From NCBI RefSeq assembly GCF_026586625.1, contig NZ_JAODIW010000004.1:124001-188000 (forward strand): a stretch of 64,000 nucleotides of DNA, in the 5' to 3' direction. Each line of letters opens with the position of its first letter. The first letter of the stretch is position 1. This stretch comes from Halobium salinum. GTDB taxonomy: Archaea > Halobacteriota > Halobacteria > Halobacteriales > Haloferacaceae. Shown piece by piece: positions 44,090-52,613 of the stretch. A model generated the notes under the pieces. That model saw nothing but the letters and a program-made list of their open reading frames with translations, had not been told where the DNA came from and ran no database searches. Made by a program: the position numbers and the translations under genes.

Positions 44090-44545
44090 TTACACACTCA
44101 GCCCGAACTCGCGCAGGTCGGCGCGGCCCTGTTCGGTCACCATGTTCACGTTCCAGCCGGGCGAGTAGCGAAGCTTCACCTCGGCCGAATCGACGCCCGA
44201 TGCCGTCTCGGCGGCACAACGCACGTCGTTTATAATCATGTCGCGCGCGGGACACCCGGTGTACGTGAGCGTCATCTCCACGACGACGGACCGCGCCTCC
44301 TCGTCGACGAACACGTCGTAGATGAGCCCGAGGTCGACCACGCTGACGGGCATCTCGGGGTCCTGTACCTCGTAGAGGGCGTCCCACACCTCGCGAGCGA
44401 CGCCCTCCGCGCCCTCGCCGGTCTTCGGGTACTCGGCGTCGACCTCGCCTTCCTCGTAGCTGGTGTAGGCACAGGCCTCGGAGCCGTCGGGCGCTTTCGT
44501 CTCGCTCTCCGTGCCGACGCCCGAATCCTCGAAACCCATGCTCAT
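44090..44545 (-). CDS. paaD: phenylacetyl-CoA epoxygenase accessory protein PaaD (DUF59 part)
   Basis: 151 residues. An acidic N-terminal extension is followed by the DUF59/MIP18 domain: VWDALYEVQDPEMPVSVVDLGLIYDVFV, then LTYTGCPARDMIINDVR, ending in YSPGWNVNMVTEQGR. In bacteria PaaD is required for assembly of the diiron epoxygenase. The start ATG overlaps the paaC stop by 4 nt. The zinc-ribbon half found in bacterial PaaD is encoded by the next gene. Confidence 0.92.
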   Translation of the reverse strand: MSMGFEDSGVGTESETKAPDGSEACAYTSYEEGEVDAEYPKTGEGAEGVAREVWDALYEVQDPEMPVSVVDLGLIYDVFVDEEARSVVVEMTLTYTGCPARDMIINDVRCAAETASGVDSAEVKLRYSPGWNVNMVTEQGRADLREFGLSV

Positions 44546-45411
44546 TTCGCGGCCCCCTTCTCCTTGGGCCCCTGCGCGCGGAGTTTGATGGGCTCCTCGA
44601 AGTCCAGCTCACGATAGGTGTGCGTGAAGTCGTCGTACAGGTCGAACCAGTCGTCGGTGTGGCTCCCGTCGCGACCGATTTCCTCGGGACGCTCGACCTC
44701 GTCGGGGTCCGGCACCGCCAGGTCCAGCCCCTCCATGAACGACACGACGATGTCGAGCCACTCCTCGCGCAGGTCCTCTAAGGTCCGCGTGCGGAAGCCG
44801 TACTCGACGATATCCGCCTCGTGGGGTCCGGCCTCGAACAGCGACAGCGCGTGCGGGAGCAGGCGCTCGGTGGCGGCCTCCAGTTTACGGTGGCTGGTCT
44901 CGTCGCCGTGTTCACCTTTGCGAGCGAGCCGCTCGAGCCAGTTCCCCGCGTGCTCGCGGTGGTAGCGCTCCTCGGAGAGGACCTTCCCGACGCGGTCTCG
45001 GATAGGCGCGTACGAGGAGTTCGCGAGCGCCTCCAGTCGCAGACGTTCCGCGGTGTCGTAGAGGTACGACCGGACGACTACGTCGGCCCAGTCGCCGTCC
45101 TCGAACGGGAGTTCGACGAGCGTCGAGTGCCGGAAGTCCGCCGAGTCGCGCTCCCAGAGAACCTCCTCCTCGCTTCGGCCGAACTCCTGGAGCAGGTCGT
45201 ACCAGAGGCGGGCGTGACCGAACTCGTCCTGGGCGATGTTGGCGAGCGCGAGATCCGACTCTAGCGACGGCGCGTAAATCTGCCACTCGATGTACCGCTC
45301 GGCGACGACGTACTCGTCGTCAGCCAGCCTGAACAGCAGCGCCTCGAGGGCCTGTCGCTCTCCCTCGCCCACGTCGTCGGCCGCGGCGTAGTCGGTCTTC
45401 GCGTCGGTCAT
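44542..45411 (-). CDS. paaC: phenylacetyl-CoA epoxygenase structural subunit PaaC
   Basis: 289 residues from the ATG ending at 45411, overlapping the paaB stop by 4 nt. It has a ferritin-like fold with QDEFGHARLWYDLLQEFG and SEERYHREHAGNWLERL. PaaC is the structural, non-catalytic partner of PaaA in the multicomponent oxygenase that epoxidises phenylacetyl-CoA. A C-terminal helical tail (DWFDLYDDFTHTYRELDFEEP) is typical. Confidence 0.94.
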   Translation of the reverse strand: MTDAKTDYAAADDVGEGERQALEALLFRLADDEYVVAERYIEWQIYAPSLESDLALANIAQDEFGHARLWYDLLQEFGRSEEEVLWERDSADFRHSTLVELPFEDGDWADVVVRSYLYDTAERLRLEALANSSYAPIRDRVGKVLSEERYHREHAGNWLERLARKGEHGDETSHRKLEAATERLLPHALSLFEAGPHEADIVEYGFRTRTLEDLREEWLDIVVSFMEGLDLAVPDPDEVERPEEIGRDGSHTDDWFDLYDDFTHTYRELDFEEPIKLRAQGPKEKGAAK

Positions 45412-45734
45412 TGCGAGCTCGCCTCCCGCTTCTTCTCGGCCGCGCGCTGTTCGGCCTCGCTGTCGGCGACCTCCTTCGCGAAGCTGGCGTCGACGCGGTT
45501 GTACGTCGTCGCCCAGCGGTACGCCTTGTCGGTCGTGCCGCCGAAGGCCGTGTCCTGGTCGTCCACCTCGCCGACCTCGTCCTGCGGGACGACCCACAGG
45601 CTGTGGGTCTTCATGCGCCGCCCGTGCTGAATCTGTGCGAACATCTTCGCCATGTCGCGGTCCGGCGCGTGGACGTTGCCGCAGTGCTTGTGGTAGTCGC
45701 CCGGTTCCTCCTGTCGGAATACTTCCCAAATCAT
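45408..45734 (-). CDS. paaB: phenylacetyl-CoA epoxygenase subunit PaaB
   Basis: 108 residues (MIWEVFRQEEPGDYHKHCGN ...). The small PaaB fold shows HAPDRDMAKMFAQIQHGRR, the motif 'SLWVVPQ' and a C-terminal helix. PaaB stabilises the PaaAC complex. It lies 10 nt after paaA and overlaps paaC. Confidence 0.94.
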   Translation of the reverse strand: MIWEVFRQEEPGDYHKHCGNVHAPDRDMAKMFAQIQHGRRMKTHSLWVVPQDEVGEVDDQDTAFGGTTDKAYRWATTYNRVDASFAKEVADSEAEQRAAEKKREASSQ

Positions 45735-45744
45735 GTTTGAGACC

Positions 45745-46689
45745 TCAGTCCGCCGCCTGCGGCGTCGTGGTGCTTCCCATGCGTTCCCAGCCGTCCATCG
45801 CCTCGCGCACCCAGTCGACCGCCTCCTGACGGTCGGCGCGCGAGAGAATCTGCCGCTCGCTCCCCTCGCTCGCGTTCTTCGTGACGGTGAAGAACTGGTC
45901 CCAGTCGAGGTCCTCCTCGACGACCTCGTAGCGGTCCTCGTCCTCGTGGTAGATGAGGCCGGGGTCGTCCGGAATCTCGAGGCCGTACTTCTCGGCCTTC
46001 GGGATGTAGGCGTTGAGGAACGCCTGTCGGAGTTCGTCGTTGGTCATCGTCTTCAGGCCCACCTTTGCCGAGAAGTCGTGGTGGGTGGACTTGTCGTTCG
46101 TCGGCCCGAAGAACTGGAGGATGCGCGGCCACCACTCGTCGAACGCCTCCTGCGTTCGTTCCTGGTTCGCCTTCGAGGAGGTCATCAGTTCGCGAAGGAT
46201 GTCCTCGCCGTGCTTGACGTGGAACCCCTCCTCGAAACAGACCTTGTCCATCGCGTGCGCGTACGGCTCCCACGATGCGCGCTTCAGCGTCGCCTGCCGT
46301 CGCATCGCGGCGCCGTCGACGAAGAACGCGATCATCGGCACCTCGTACCAGGAGTCCATCGGGTAGTGGAAGCAGTTCAGGAACTTCCCCTCCCCCTCGG
46401 CGAGTTCGTCGAGCATCTGGTCGCGGCTCTTCACGCCGAGCGACTCGGCGGCGCGGTACAGCAGTTGCGCGTGGCCGATTTCGTCCTGCACCTTCGCGGA
46501 GAACGCCAACTTGCGGTCGAGACTCGGCGCCTGCCGGATGAACGGCTTCTCGAGGTAGCCGCCCATCACCTCGCTGTTGGCGTGGAACTGAATCATCCGG
46601 GTCGCCGCCTTCCGGTACTCCTCGGGCATGTCGTCCTTGGGGGAGAACCGGCGGGGCGCGGCCTCCGCCATGACGGTGTCGAGGTCCAT
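45745..46689 (-). CDS. paaA: phenylacetyl-CoA epoxygenase catalytic subunit PaaA
   Basis: 314 residues. It is a ferritin-like diiron protein with AKVQDEIGHAQLLYRAAE and CFEEGFHVKHGEDILREL, two E-x-x-H iron-ligand pairs, and MIAFFVDGAAMRRQ. It inserts one oxygen of O2 into phenylacetyl-CoA to form the 1,2-epoxide. As first gene of paaABCD it is divergent from the HTH_10 regulator across an 84-nt promoter region. No gene for the reductase PaaE is in this cluster. Confidence 0.96.
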   Translation of the reverse strand: MDLDTVMAEAAPRRFSPKDDMPEEYRKAATRMIQFHANSEVMGGYLEKPFIRQAPSLDRKLAFSAKVQDEIGHAQLLYRAAESLGVKSRDQMLDELAEGEGKFLNCFHYPMDSWYEVPMIAFFVDGAAMRRQATLKRASWEPYAHAMDKVCFEEGFHVKHGEDILRELMTSSKANQERTQEAFDEWWPRILQFFGPTNDKSTHHDFSAKVGLKTMTNDELRQAFLNAYIPKAEKYGLEIPDDPGLIYHEDEDRYEVVEEDLDWDQFFTVTKNASEGSERQILSRADRQEAVDWVREAMDGWERMGSTTTPQAAD

Positions 46690-46773
46690 GGACGTTCGTT
46701 ATAGACCGTGAGGCTTACCGGTTGCCCCGGCTATAGACTGCATTTATATACTATCGGCGGCTCCGTTCTATCG
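46690..46773. promoter_or_regulatory. divergent promoter between paaA and the HTH_10 regulator
   Basis: catttatatac (46741-46751) lies about 27 nt before the regulator start and is its TATA box. The minus-strand ctatag at 46730-46736 fits paaA. The heptamer tatagac occurs twice in the same orientation (near 46701 and 46732), spaced about 31 nt, and could be a regulator site. Confidence 0.6.
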
Positions 46774-47415
46774 ATGATCGAGGAGTGCCTCGCCGTCGAG
46801 TTTCGGGTCACCGGCGACGACTGCCCGCTCGCGGTCGCGACGCGAGCGACCGGCGTCCCCGTCGACTGTGAACCCCCGCAGCATCGCGACGACGGGAACG
46901 AACTCCTCCGGTTCGGCGCCCCCCACAGCGACGCGCTCGCCGAGACGCTGGACGCCGACGAGCGCATCCGCTACCTCCACCGCGCGGTCGACGGCGACCG
47001 CGACGAGTACCGCTGTCTCTCGAAACACCCCTGTGCGGTCCACGAGTTGACGAACGCCGGCTTCATGGCCGAGTCGCTCAGCTACCGCGACGGCGAGGAG
47101 CGCCACGTCGGCGCCGTCGTCGGCCACGACGTGCTCCGGGGCGTGCTCGAAGCCGCCGGCGAGACCGTCGGCGTGCGATTGGAGCGGGTGTACCCGCTCG
47201 GCCCCGAGTCGGGAGGGAGCGGCGCGACCCGACGCTGGGACGTGACGCCGGCACAGGAGGCGGCCCTGCGAGCGGCCCTCGACATGGGTTACTTCACGGT
47301 CCCGCGCGGGGCGACCGCGAGCGACGTGGCCGACGAACTGGGAATCAGCAAGTCGGCGTTTCTCGAGCGCCTCCGGCGGGGACAGGACGGGCTCCTCCGG
47401 GGAGCGCTTCGGTGA
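46774..47415 (+). CDS. HTH_10 (bacterio-opsin-activator-type) regulator, likely of the paa operon
   Basis: 213 residues from the ATG at 46774, placed by its TATA box. The N-terminal 150 residues form a putative sensor domain. The C-terminal HTH_10 domain shows VTPAQEAALRAALDMGYFTVPRGATASDVADELGISKSAFLERLRRG. The HTH_10 family includes Bat and many haloarchaeal regulators. Its divergent position next to paaA makes it the likely local regulator responding to phenylacetate or its CoA ester, which is an inference. Confidence 0.9.
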   Translation: MIEECLAVEFRVTGDDCPLAVATRATGVPVDCEPPQHRDDGNELLRFGAPHSDALAETLDADERIRYLHRAVDGDRDEYRCLSKHPCAVHELTNAGFMAESLSYRDGEERHVGAVVGHDVLRGVLEAAGETVGVRLERVYPLGPESGGSGATRRWDVTPAQEAALRAALDMGYFTVPRGATASDVADELGISKSAFLERLRRGQDGLLRGALR

Positions 47416-47519
47416 GACGCCAACCGCCGCGCAAACTGCCACAACCCACCACTGGAGCCGGCTGCGCGGCTCCGCGCGGAAGGGAAACCGACTTCGGCGC
47501 CGGGGTCCGAGAGGGGAGC

Positions 47520-47732
47520 ATGTTCGGCTCCTGGTCCGTCCGACACGTCGGCCTCGCCGTCCTCGTCGGCGCGCTGGTTCTGGTGGTTCTCGTCGCCGCG
47601 ACCACCTCGCTCTCCAGCGCGGTGGGCGTGCTCGGAACTGTCGGCGGAATCGCCGCCGTCATCGGCGTCTCCTACCTCGCGTTCAACGCCCTGTTCGGTA
47701 CCGAGTTCGACGACGGCGAGGGCGGAGACTGA
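47520..47732 (+). CDS. small two-helix membrane protein
   Basis: 70 residues from the ATG at 47520. Two hydrophobic helices (LAVLVGALVLVVLVAATT and VGGIAAVIGVSYLAFNALF) precede an acidic tail. It follows the HTH_10 gene by 104 nt in the same direction and is convergent with the BrkB-like gene, ending 6 nt from it. Function is unknown. Confidence 0.65.
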   Translation: MFGSWSVRHVGLAVLVGALVLVVLVAATTSLSSAVGVLGTVGGIAAVIGVSYLAFNALFGTEFDDGEGGD

Positions 47733-47738
47733 CGAACG

Positions 47739-48914
47739 TCACTCTTCCCGGCCGGGCCCGTCCGCTCGGGTGCCCCCATCCGGTCGGGCGCCCCCGTCAC
47801 CTTCGTCCTCTCCGTCTCGCAGGCCCTCGTCGGGGGTGTACGGGTACCGAATCCGAATCTCCCAGTGAGGGCGCTCGGCGCCGTCCTCGTCCTCGTCGTC
47901 CGCTTTCTCTGCGGCGCCCTCCGCGAGTGCTATCTCGCCGGCCGGTCGGGGACGCGCCTGCCCGCCGTCCGTCGTCGGCCGCATCCCCTCGTACCGGCCG
48001 GTGAGGTCCTCTCGGAGCCGTGCGAGGTACGGCGCCGCCTCGCCGGCCGTGAACCGGACGTCCCGGCGCCGGTCCGGTCCGACGGACTCCTCGAAGCCGC
48101 TGTCGGCCCCGACGCCGCCGGCCGCACCGGAGGAGTGGTCCCCGATGACCGCGTTGACGACGGCACCGAGCAGGAGGATGATGCCGGAGAAGTACAGCCA
48201 GGTGAGGAGGATGACGATACCGCTGAGCACGTCGCTCGGGTCGGTCTTTCCCGTCGTCGAGAGGTAAATCTGGAAGACGGCCTGGAGCGCCGCCCAGCCG
48301 ACCGCGGCGAAGACGGTGCCGGGCAGAACCTCCCGAACCTCGACGTCGGCGTCGGGGAAGAAGTAGTACATCGGGAGGAATGCGACGACGAGACCGACGA
48401 CGAGCACCAGTGGCGTCGCGAACCCGAGGAACGGAACCGTGTCCGAGAACACCCCGAAGACGGCGGTGATGGCGGCGGTGCCCACGATGGCGACTACGAG
48501 CGCCACGAGGACGACGAGCCCGTCCTTTATCTGCTCGGTGAAGGTGTTCTCGTTGACCGTCTCGTAAATCTCCGAGAAGGCCGTGTCGAGTCCGCGGAAA
48601 ATCTTCAGCGTCCCCCAGACGAGGGTGACGAGACCGACCGCGCCCGCGCCGGCCGCGCCGCCGGAGCTCTTCAGCATCGTGTTCACGATACTCGCGACGG
48701 CCCCCGGCGCGTTCTGCTCGATGAGCGCGAGGATGCGCCTGTCGAGCTCTCCGCCGCCGAAGACCGTGGCCGCGAGCAGGAGGAGGACCAGGAGAGGAAC
48801 GAGCGAGACGAACGCGTTGTAGGCGATGCTCCCCGCCATGAACGTGACGTTCTTCCCGCTGAACTCGTTCTTGACGGCCTTCGCCGTAGAGACGACGCCG
48901 GATGACGACGACAT
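47739..48914 (-). CDS. YihY/BrkB-family membrane protein
   Basis: 391 residues from the ATG ending at 48914. The membrane core at about 20-275 has six predicted helices and the family landmarks KNVTFMAGSIAYNAFVSLVPLLVLL, GAVGLVTLVWGTLKIFRGLDTAFSEIYE and LLTWLYFSGIILLLGAVVNAVI. A C-terminal tail of more than 110 acidic residues is cytoplasmic and halophile-specific. The family was once annotated as ribonuclease BN but is a membrane protein of uncertain transport function. Confidence 0.9.
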   Translation of the reverse strand: MSSSSGVVSTAKAVKNEFSGKNVTFMAGSIAYNAFVSLVPLLVLLLLAATVFGGGELDRRILALIEQNAPGAVASIVNTMLKSSGGAAGAGAVGLVTLVWGTLKIFRGLDTAFSEIYETVNENTFTEQIKDGLVVLVALVVAIVGTAAITAVFGVFSDTVPFLGFATPLVLVVGLVVAFLPMYYFFPDADVEVREVLPGTVFAAVGWAALQAVFQIYLSTTGKTDPSDVLSGIVILLTWLYFSGIILLLGAVVNAVIGDHSSGAAGGVGADSGFEESVGPDRRRDVRFTAGEAAPYLARLREDLTGRYEGMRPTTDGGQARPRPAGEIALAEGAAEKADDEDEDGAERPHWEIRIRYPYTPDEGLRDGEDEGDGGARPDGGTRADGPGREE

Positions 48915-49070
48915 GTGGGTCGGTAGTCCCGGTCGTCTCATCAACGACGTGGCCGCCTGCGGGCTCCCGGCCGTTCGGGGACGAGCCGTTCCGGACGCCG
49001 GCCGCTCCGGACGGCGGTTCGAGCGCCGAGCGCTCCAGCGCTTATTACCTCCGGCGCCGTCGCTCGGGCC

Positions 49071-49835
49071 ATGCGAGTCACCGACGACGACGGCGTCCGG
49101 ACCATCACCTTCGACCGACCCGAGGCGAAGAACGCGATGACGCCCGGGGTCGCGAGCGAGCTCGCCGACGAACTGGCGGCGCTCGACCCCGACGACCTCG
49201 ACGCCTGCGTGCTCACCGGCGACGGCGACGCCTTCTCGGCCGGCGGCGACGTACAAGCGATGGCCGACCGCGAGTGGTCGGCGACGGAGTCCTGTGACGT
49301 GATGCGCGAGACGTTCGGGCGCGTCGCCGAAGCCGCAATCGAGTCGTCGGTGCCGATAGTCGCGAAGGTGAACGGCGACGCCGTCGGCGCCGGGCTCGCG
49401 CTCGTCGCCGTCTCGGACTTCGCCTACGCCGCCGACTCGGCGCGCTTCGGCGCCGCGTTCGTCCGCGTCGGGCTCGTTCCCGACACGGGCGGCACGTTTC
49501 TCCTCCCGCAACTCGTCGGCCTGCGGACGGCGAAGGACCTCGCCATCACGGGCCGGCTCGTCGACGCCGACGAGGCGGCGGCGATGGGGCTGGTCAACCG
49601 GACCGTCGCGGGCGACGAGTTGGACGCGGCGGTCGCGGACCTGCTCTCGACGCTCCGGAAGCGCCCGACGCGGACCATCGGCCTCATCAAGCGCGGACTC
49701 CACGGGAACGCCGGCCGGGGCTGGCAGGAGGGACTGGAGTACGAGGCGATGCTCCAGTCGCAAGCGTACGACACCCCCGAGCACGAGGAGGGCGTCGCGG
49801 CGTTCTTAGAGAAGCGGCCACCCGAGTTCGACTGA
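49071..49835 (+). CDS. enoyl-CoA hydratase/isomerase family protein
   Basis: 254 residues. It has the crotonase fold: TFDRPEAKNAMTPGVASEL, ACVLTGDGDAFSAGGDVQAM (oxyanion hole), VNGDAVGAGLALVAVSDF, FGAAFVRVGLVPDTGGTFLLP. The catalytic Glu of classical hydratases near 'GLxPxxG' is replaced by Asp in VPDTGG, as in PaaG-type isomerases. With paaABCD 2.4 kb away, a role in opening the phenylacetyl-CoA epoxide (PaaG) is plausible but not proven. A general beta-oxidation hydratase is the alternative. Confidence 0.87.
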   Translation: MRVTDDDGVRTITFDRPEAKNAMTPGVASELADELAALDPDDLDACVLTGDGDAFSAGGDVQAMADREWSATESCDVMRETFGRVAEAAIESSVPIVAKVNGDAVGAGLALVAVSDFAYAADSARFGAAFVRVGLVPDTGGTFLLPQLVGLRTAKDLAITGRLVDADEAAAMGLVNRTVAGDELDAAVADLLSTLRKRPTRTIGLIKRGLHGNAGRGWQEGLEYEAMLQSQAYDTPEHEEGVAAFLEKRPPEFD

Positions 49836-49886
49836 ACGCGTCGACACGGGCGACCGGAGTCGAGCCGACCGACGAGGCCGGCCGCG

Positions 49887-50591
49887 CTAGCCCCCGAGGA
49901 ACTGCCGTCTGACCTCCTCGTCGTTCAGGAGGTCGTCGCCCGACCCCTCGTACCGGTTCTCGCCGTTCGCGAGCACGTAGCCGCGGTCACAGCGTCGGAG
50001 CGCCTCCTTCGCGTTCTGCTCGACGACGAGGACGGCCGTACCGGCGTCGTTGACGTCGTCGATGCGGTCGAACATCTCCCCGACGAGGTCGGGGGCGAGA
50101 CCCGCGGAGGGCTCGTCCAGCAGGAGGAGGTCGGGGTCGAGCATCAGCGCACAGCCCATCGCGAGCATCTGCTGCTGCCCGCCGGAGAGCGTCCCCGCGG
50201 TCTGGTTGCCGCGGTTGGCCAGCACGGGGAACCGCTCGAATATCGCCTCGCGGCGCGCGGTCGGTATCTCGTCGAGGATGTACCCACCAAGCCGGAGGTT
50301 CTCGTCGACGGTCAGTGAGGGGAAGACGTTCGCCGTCTGTGGGACGTAGCTCAGCCCCTCGTGGATGACCGTCTCGGGAGGGTACGACGTGATGTCGGTG
50401 CCGTCGAACGTTATCGTGCCGCCCTGCCGGTCCGCGATGCCGAACACGGACTTCATCGCCGTCGACTTCCCGGCCCCGTTCGGCCCGACGATGGCGACGT
50501 ACTCGCCGTCCGCGACGGTCAGGTCGACGTCGCTCAGCACCTGTAGCTCGCCGTAGCCGGCGTCCAGCCCCGAGACGTCGAGCAGGCTCAT
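49887..50591 (-). CDS. livF: branched-chain amino-acid-type ABC transporter ATPase LivF
   Basis: 234 residues. Walker A GPNGAGKST, signature LSGGQQQML and Walker B LLLLDEP are all intact, with the LivF-type N-terminus MSLLDVSGLDAGYGELQVL and no long C-terminal extension. It is the last gene of the livJHMGF-type operon. The sequence just upstream (50594-50803) contains an interrupted in-frame acidic His-rich extension (see findings), so the true N-terminus could be longer. Confidence 0.93.
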   Translation of the reverse strand: MSLLDVSGLDAGYGELQVLSDVDLTVADGEYVAIVGPNGAGKSTAMKSVFGIADRQGGTITFDGTDITSYPPETVIHEGLSYVPQTANVFPSLTVDENLRLGGYILDEIPTARREAIFERFPVLANRGNQTAGTLSGGQQQMLAMGCALMLDPDLLLLDEPSAGLAPDLVGEMFDRIDDVNDAGTAVLVVEQNAKEALRRCDRGYVLANGENRYEGSGDDLLNDEEVRRQFLGG

Positions 50592-50803
50592 GGACCCCCG
50601 GCCGCGCCCGTCGTCGTCGCGAGTGTGGTCGTCGTGATTGTGGGTGTGGCCGTCGCGATTGGGGGTGTGGCCGTCGCGGTCGCGGCCGTCGAGGCCGTCG
50701 CCTTCGACGCCGTGACCGTCGACACTGGACCTCTCGGTGCTCGTTCGGTGTACATATGCTCCGTGACGTGTCCCTGTTTCAGTTGCTGGTCGTGCATGCT
50801 CAC
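50588..50803 (-). other. 71-codon spacer ORF between livG and livF
   Basis: A frame from a GTG that overlaps the livG stop (GTGA) to a TGA that overlaps the livF start. Its N-terminus is hydrophilic and protein-like (MSMHDQQLKQGHVTEHMYT). Its second half is Thr/Ala low complexity (TATATPPIATATPT). The other frame of that half reads as an Asp/Gly/His-rich stretch that joins livF in frame. It may be a true small protein or the broken start of a longer LivF. Confidence 0.4.
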
Positions 50804-51555
50804 TCTCCGAGGTAGGCCTCGATGACGCGCGGGTCCTCGACGACGGTCGCGGGGTCGCCCTCGACGAGCAGGCTCCCCTGCTGGAGCACGACGAGGCGGT
50901 CGACGAGGTCGGTTAGCGTCTCCAGTTCGTGCTCGATGATGACGACGGTCATCCCGTCGTCGTTGAGCCCGCGAACCCGGTCGGCGATGTCGTTGGTCAG
51001 CGTCGGGTTGACGCCCGCGAACGGCTCGTCGAGCAACAGCAGGTCGGGGTCGAGCATCAACACCCGCGCCAACTCGAGGAGCTTCCGTTGTCCTCCCGAG
51101 AGCGCCCCGCTGTACTCGTCTCGCAGGTGGTCGAGTTCGAACGCCGCGATGAGGTCGTCCGCTCGCTCGCGAACCGCCCGCTCCTCGTCCTGCATCCCCG
51201 AGGTGCGCAGGAGCGCCGGCAGCGTCCGTTCACCGCGCTGGTCGGGGGCGGCCAGTCGAACGTTGTCGCGGACGGTCATCGTCTCCAGTTCGCGGGTCTG
51301 CTGGAACGTCCGAACCAGCCCGGACTTGGCCAGCGTCTCGGGCGGGTCGCCCGTCACGTCGCGGCCGTCGAACGTGACACGGCCGGCGTCCGGGGTGACG
51401 ACGCCGCTCACGCAGTTGAAGAACGTCGACTTCCCGGCCCCGTTCGGCCCCATCACGCCGACGAGTTCTCCTCGGTCGACCGCGACCGAGAGGTCGTCGA
51501 GGGCGCGGAGCCCACCGAACGTCTTCGTCAGCCCGTCGACGTCCAGCAGGCTCAC
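50800..51555 (-). CDS. livG: branched-chain amino-acid-type ABC transporter ATPase LivG
   Basis: 251 residues from a GTG overlapping the livM stop. Walker A GPNGAGKST, signature LSGGQRKLLELARVL and Walker B LLLLDEPFAGVNP are all intact. The last is the typical LivG form, followed by EHELETL. Together with LivF it powers uptake through LivHM. Confidence 0.95.
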   Translation of the reverse strand: MSLLDVDGLTKTFGGLRALDDLSVAVDRGELVGVMGPNGAGKSTFFNCVSGVVTPDAGRVTFDGRDVTGDPPETLAKSGLVRTFQQTRELETMTVRDNVRLAAPDQRGERTLPALLRTSGMQDEERAVRERADDLIAAFELDHLRDEYSGALSGGQRKLLELARVLMLDPDLLLLDEPFAGVNPTLTNDIADRVRGLNDDGMTVVIIEHELETLTDLVDRLVVLQQGSLLVEGDPATVVEDPRVIEAYLGE

Positions 51556-52613
51556 GACTCTACCCCCAGTTCCCGCTCGTCACCCCAGATACCGGCCGGC
51601 CGGTAGCGAATCACGAGGACGAGAATCAGCCCGACGACGATGAGGCGGACGGACGCGAACGCGTCGGCGGCCACCGGGGAGACGTCGAGTGCGAACCGCG
51701 AGACGAGCCGCAGGCCCATGATAATCGCCAGTCCCGCGAGGACGGCGCGGTGGTTCGACGCGCCGCCGAGCAGCATGCCGATCCAGACGGTGACGGTCAC
51801 CTGAATCGTGAAGAAGCCCGGCGCGACCGCCCCGTTGTACAGTGCGAACAGGCCGCCGGCGAAGCCGGCGAGCGCGGCGCCGTAGACGAACGCCTGCATC
51901 TTGTAGCGGAACGTCGACTTCCCGACCGACCGCGTCACGAGTTCGTCGGCGCGAATCGCCCGCAGGACCCGGCCGTACGGCGCGTCCGTCAGGCGGGTCA
52001 GCATCCCGAGCGTGAGCGCCGTCACCCCGCCGAACAGGAGGAGCGTCGCGACCAGCGACGTGTCGCTGTCGGCGGCGAGGTCGGCCACGGGTTGTGGGAC
52101 GCCCAGAATGCCGACGTTCCCCCCGAAGACCCCGCGGAAGTTGACGAACAGCGTGTGGAATATCTCGGCCGTGGCGAGCGTGACGATGGCGAGGAAGTCG
52201 TCGCGCAGGCGAAGCGAGGTCGCCCCGACGACCGCTCCCAGCACCGCCGCGGCGACGACGCCGACGACCAGCGCGAACATCCACGGGTAGCCGAGGGCGA
52301 CCCCTTCGAACGACCCCTCCGCCGAGAGCATCGCGACCGCGTAGGCCCCGACGGCGAAGAAGACGACATGTCCGAAGTTGACCAGCCCCGTGTGGCCGTA
52401 CTGGAGGTCCAGCCCCAGCACGAGCAGCCCGTAGATGACGAACAGGATACCGACCTCGAAGAAGACGTAGAGCGCCCCCGGAATCGTCGCGGAAAGCGGC
52501 GTGAGCAGGAACACCGCGGCGACGAGGATACACAGCCCGCCCACCAGGAGCGCCTGTTCGGCGCGGCCGGCCGGAAGCACGCTCCCTCCGGGAAGGCGTT
52601 CGCGGACGCTCAC
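51552..52613 (-). CDS. livM: branched-chain amino-acid-type ABC transporter permease LivM
   Basis: 353 residues from a GTG overlapping the livH stop by 4 nt. About nine hydrophobic helices are present, with the LivM landmarks DLQYGHTGLVNFGHVVFFAVGAYA, RLRDDFLAIVTLATAEI and YGRVLRAIRADE (the EAA-like coupling loop). It pairs with LivH as the membrane channel. Confidence 0.94.
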   Translation of the reverse strand: MSVRERLPGGSVLPAGRAEQALLVGGLCILVAAVFLLTPLSATIPGALYVFFEVGILFVIYGLLVLGLDLQYGHTGLVNFGHVVFFAVGAYAVAMLSAEGSFEGVALGYPWMFALVVGVVAAAVLGAVVGATSLRLRDDFLAIVTLATAEIFHTLFVNFRGVFGGNVGILGVPQPVADLAADSDTSLVATLLLFGGVTALTLGMLTRLTDAPYGRVLRAIRADELVTRSVGKSTFRYKMQAFVYGAALAGFAGGLFALYNGAVAPGFFTIQVTVTVWIGMLLGGASNHRAVLAGLAIIMGLRLVSRFALDVSPVAADAFASVRLIVVGLILVLVIRYRPAGIWGDERELGVES

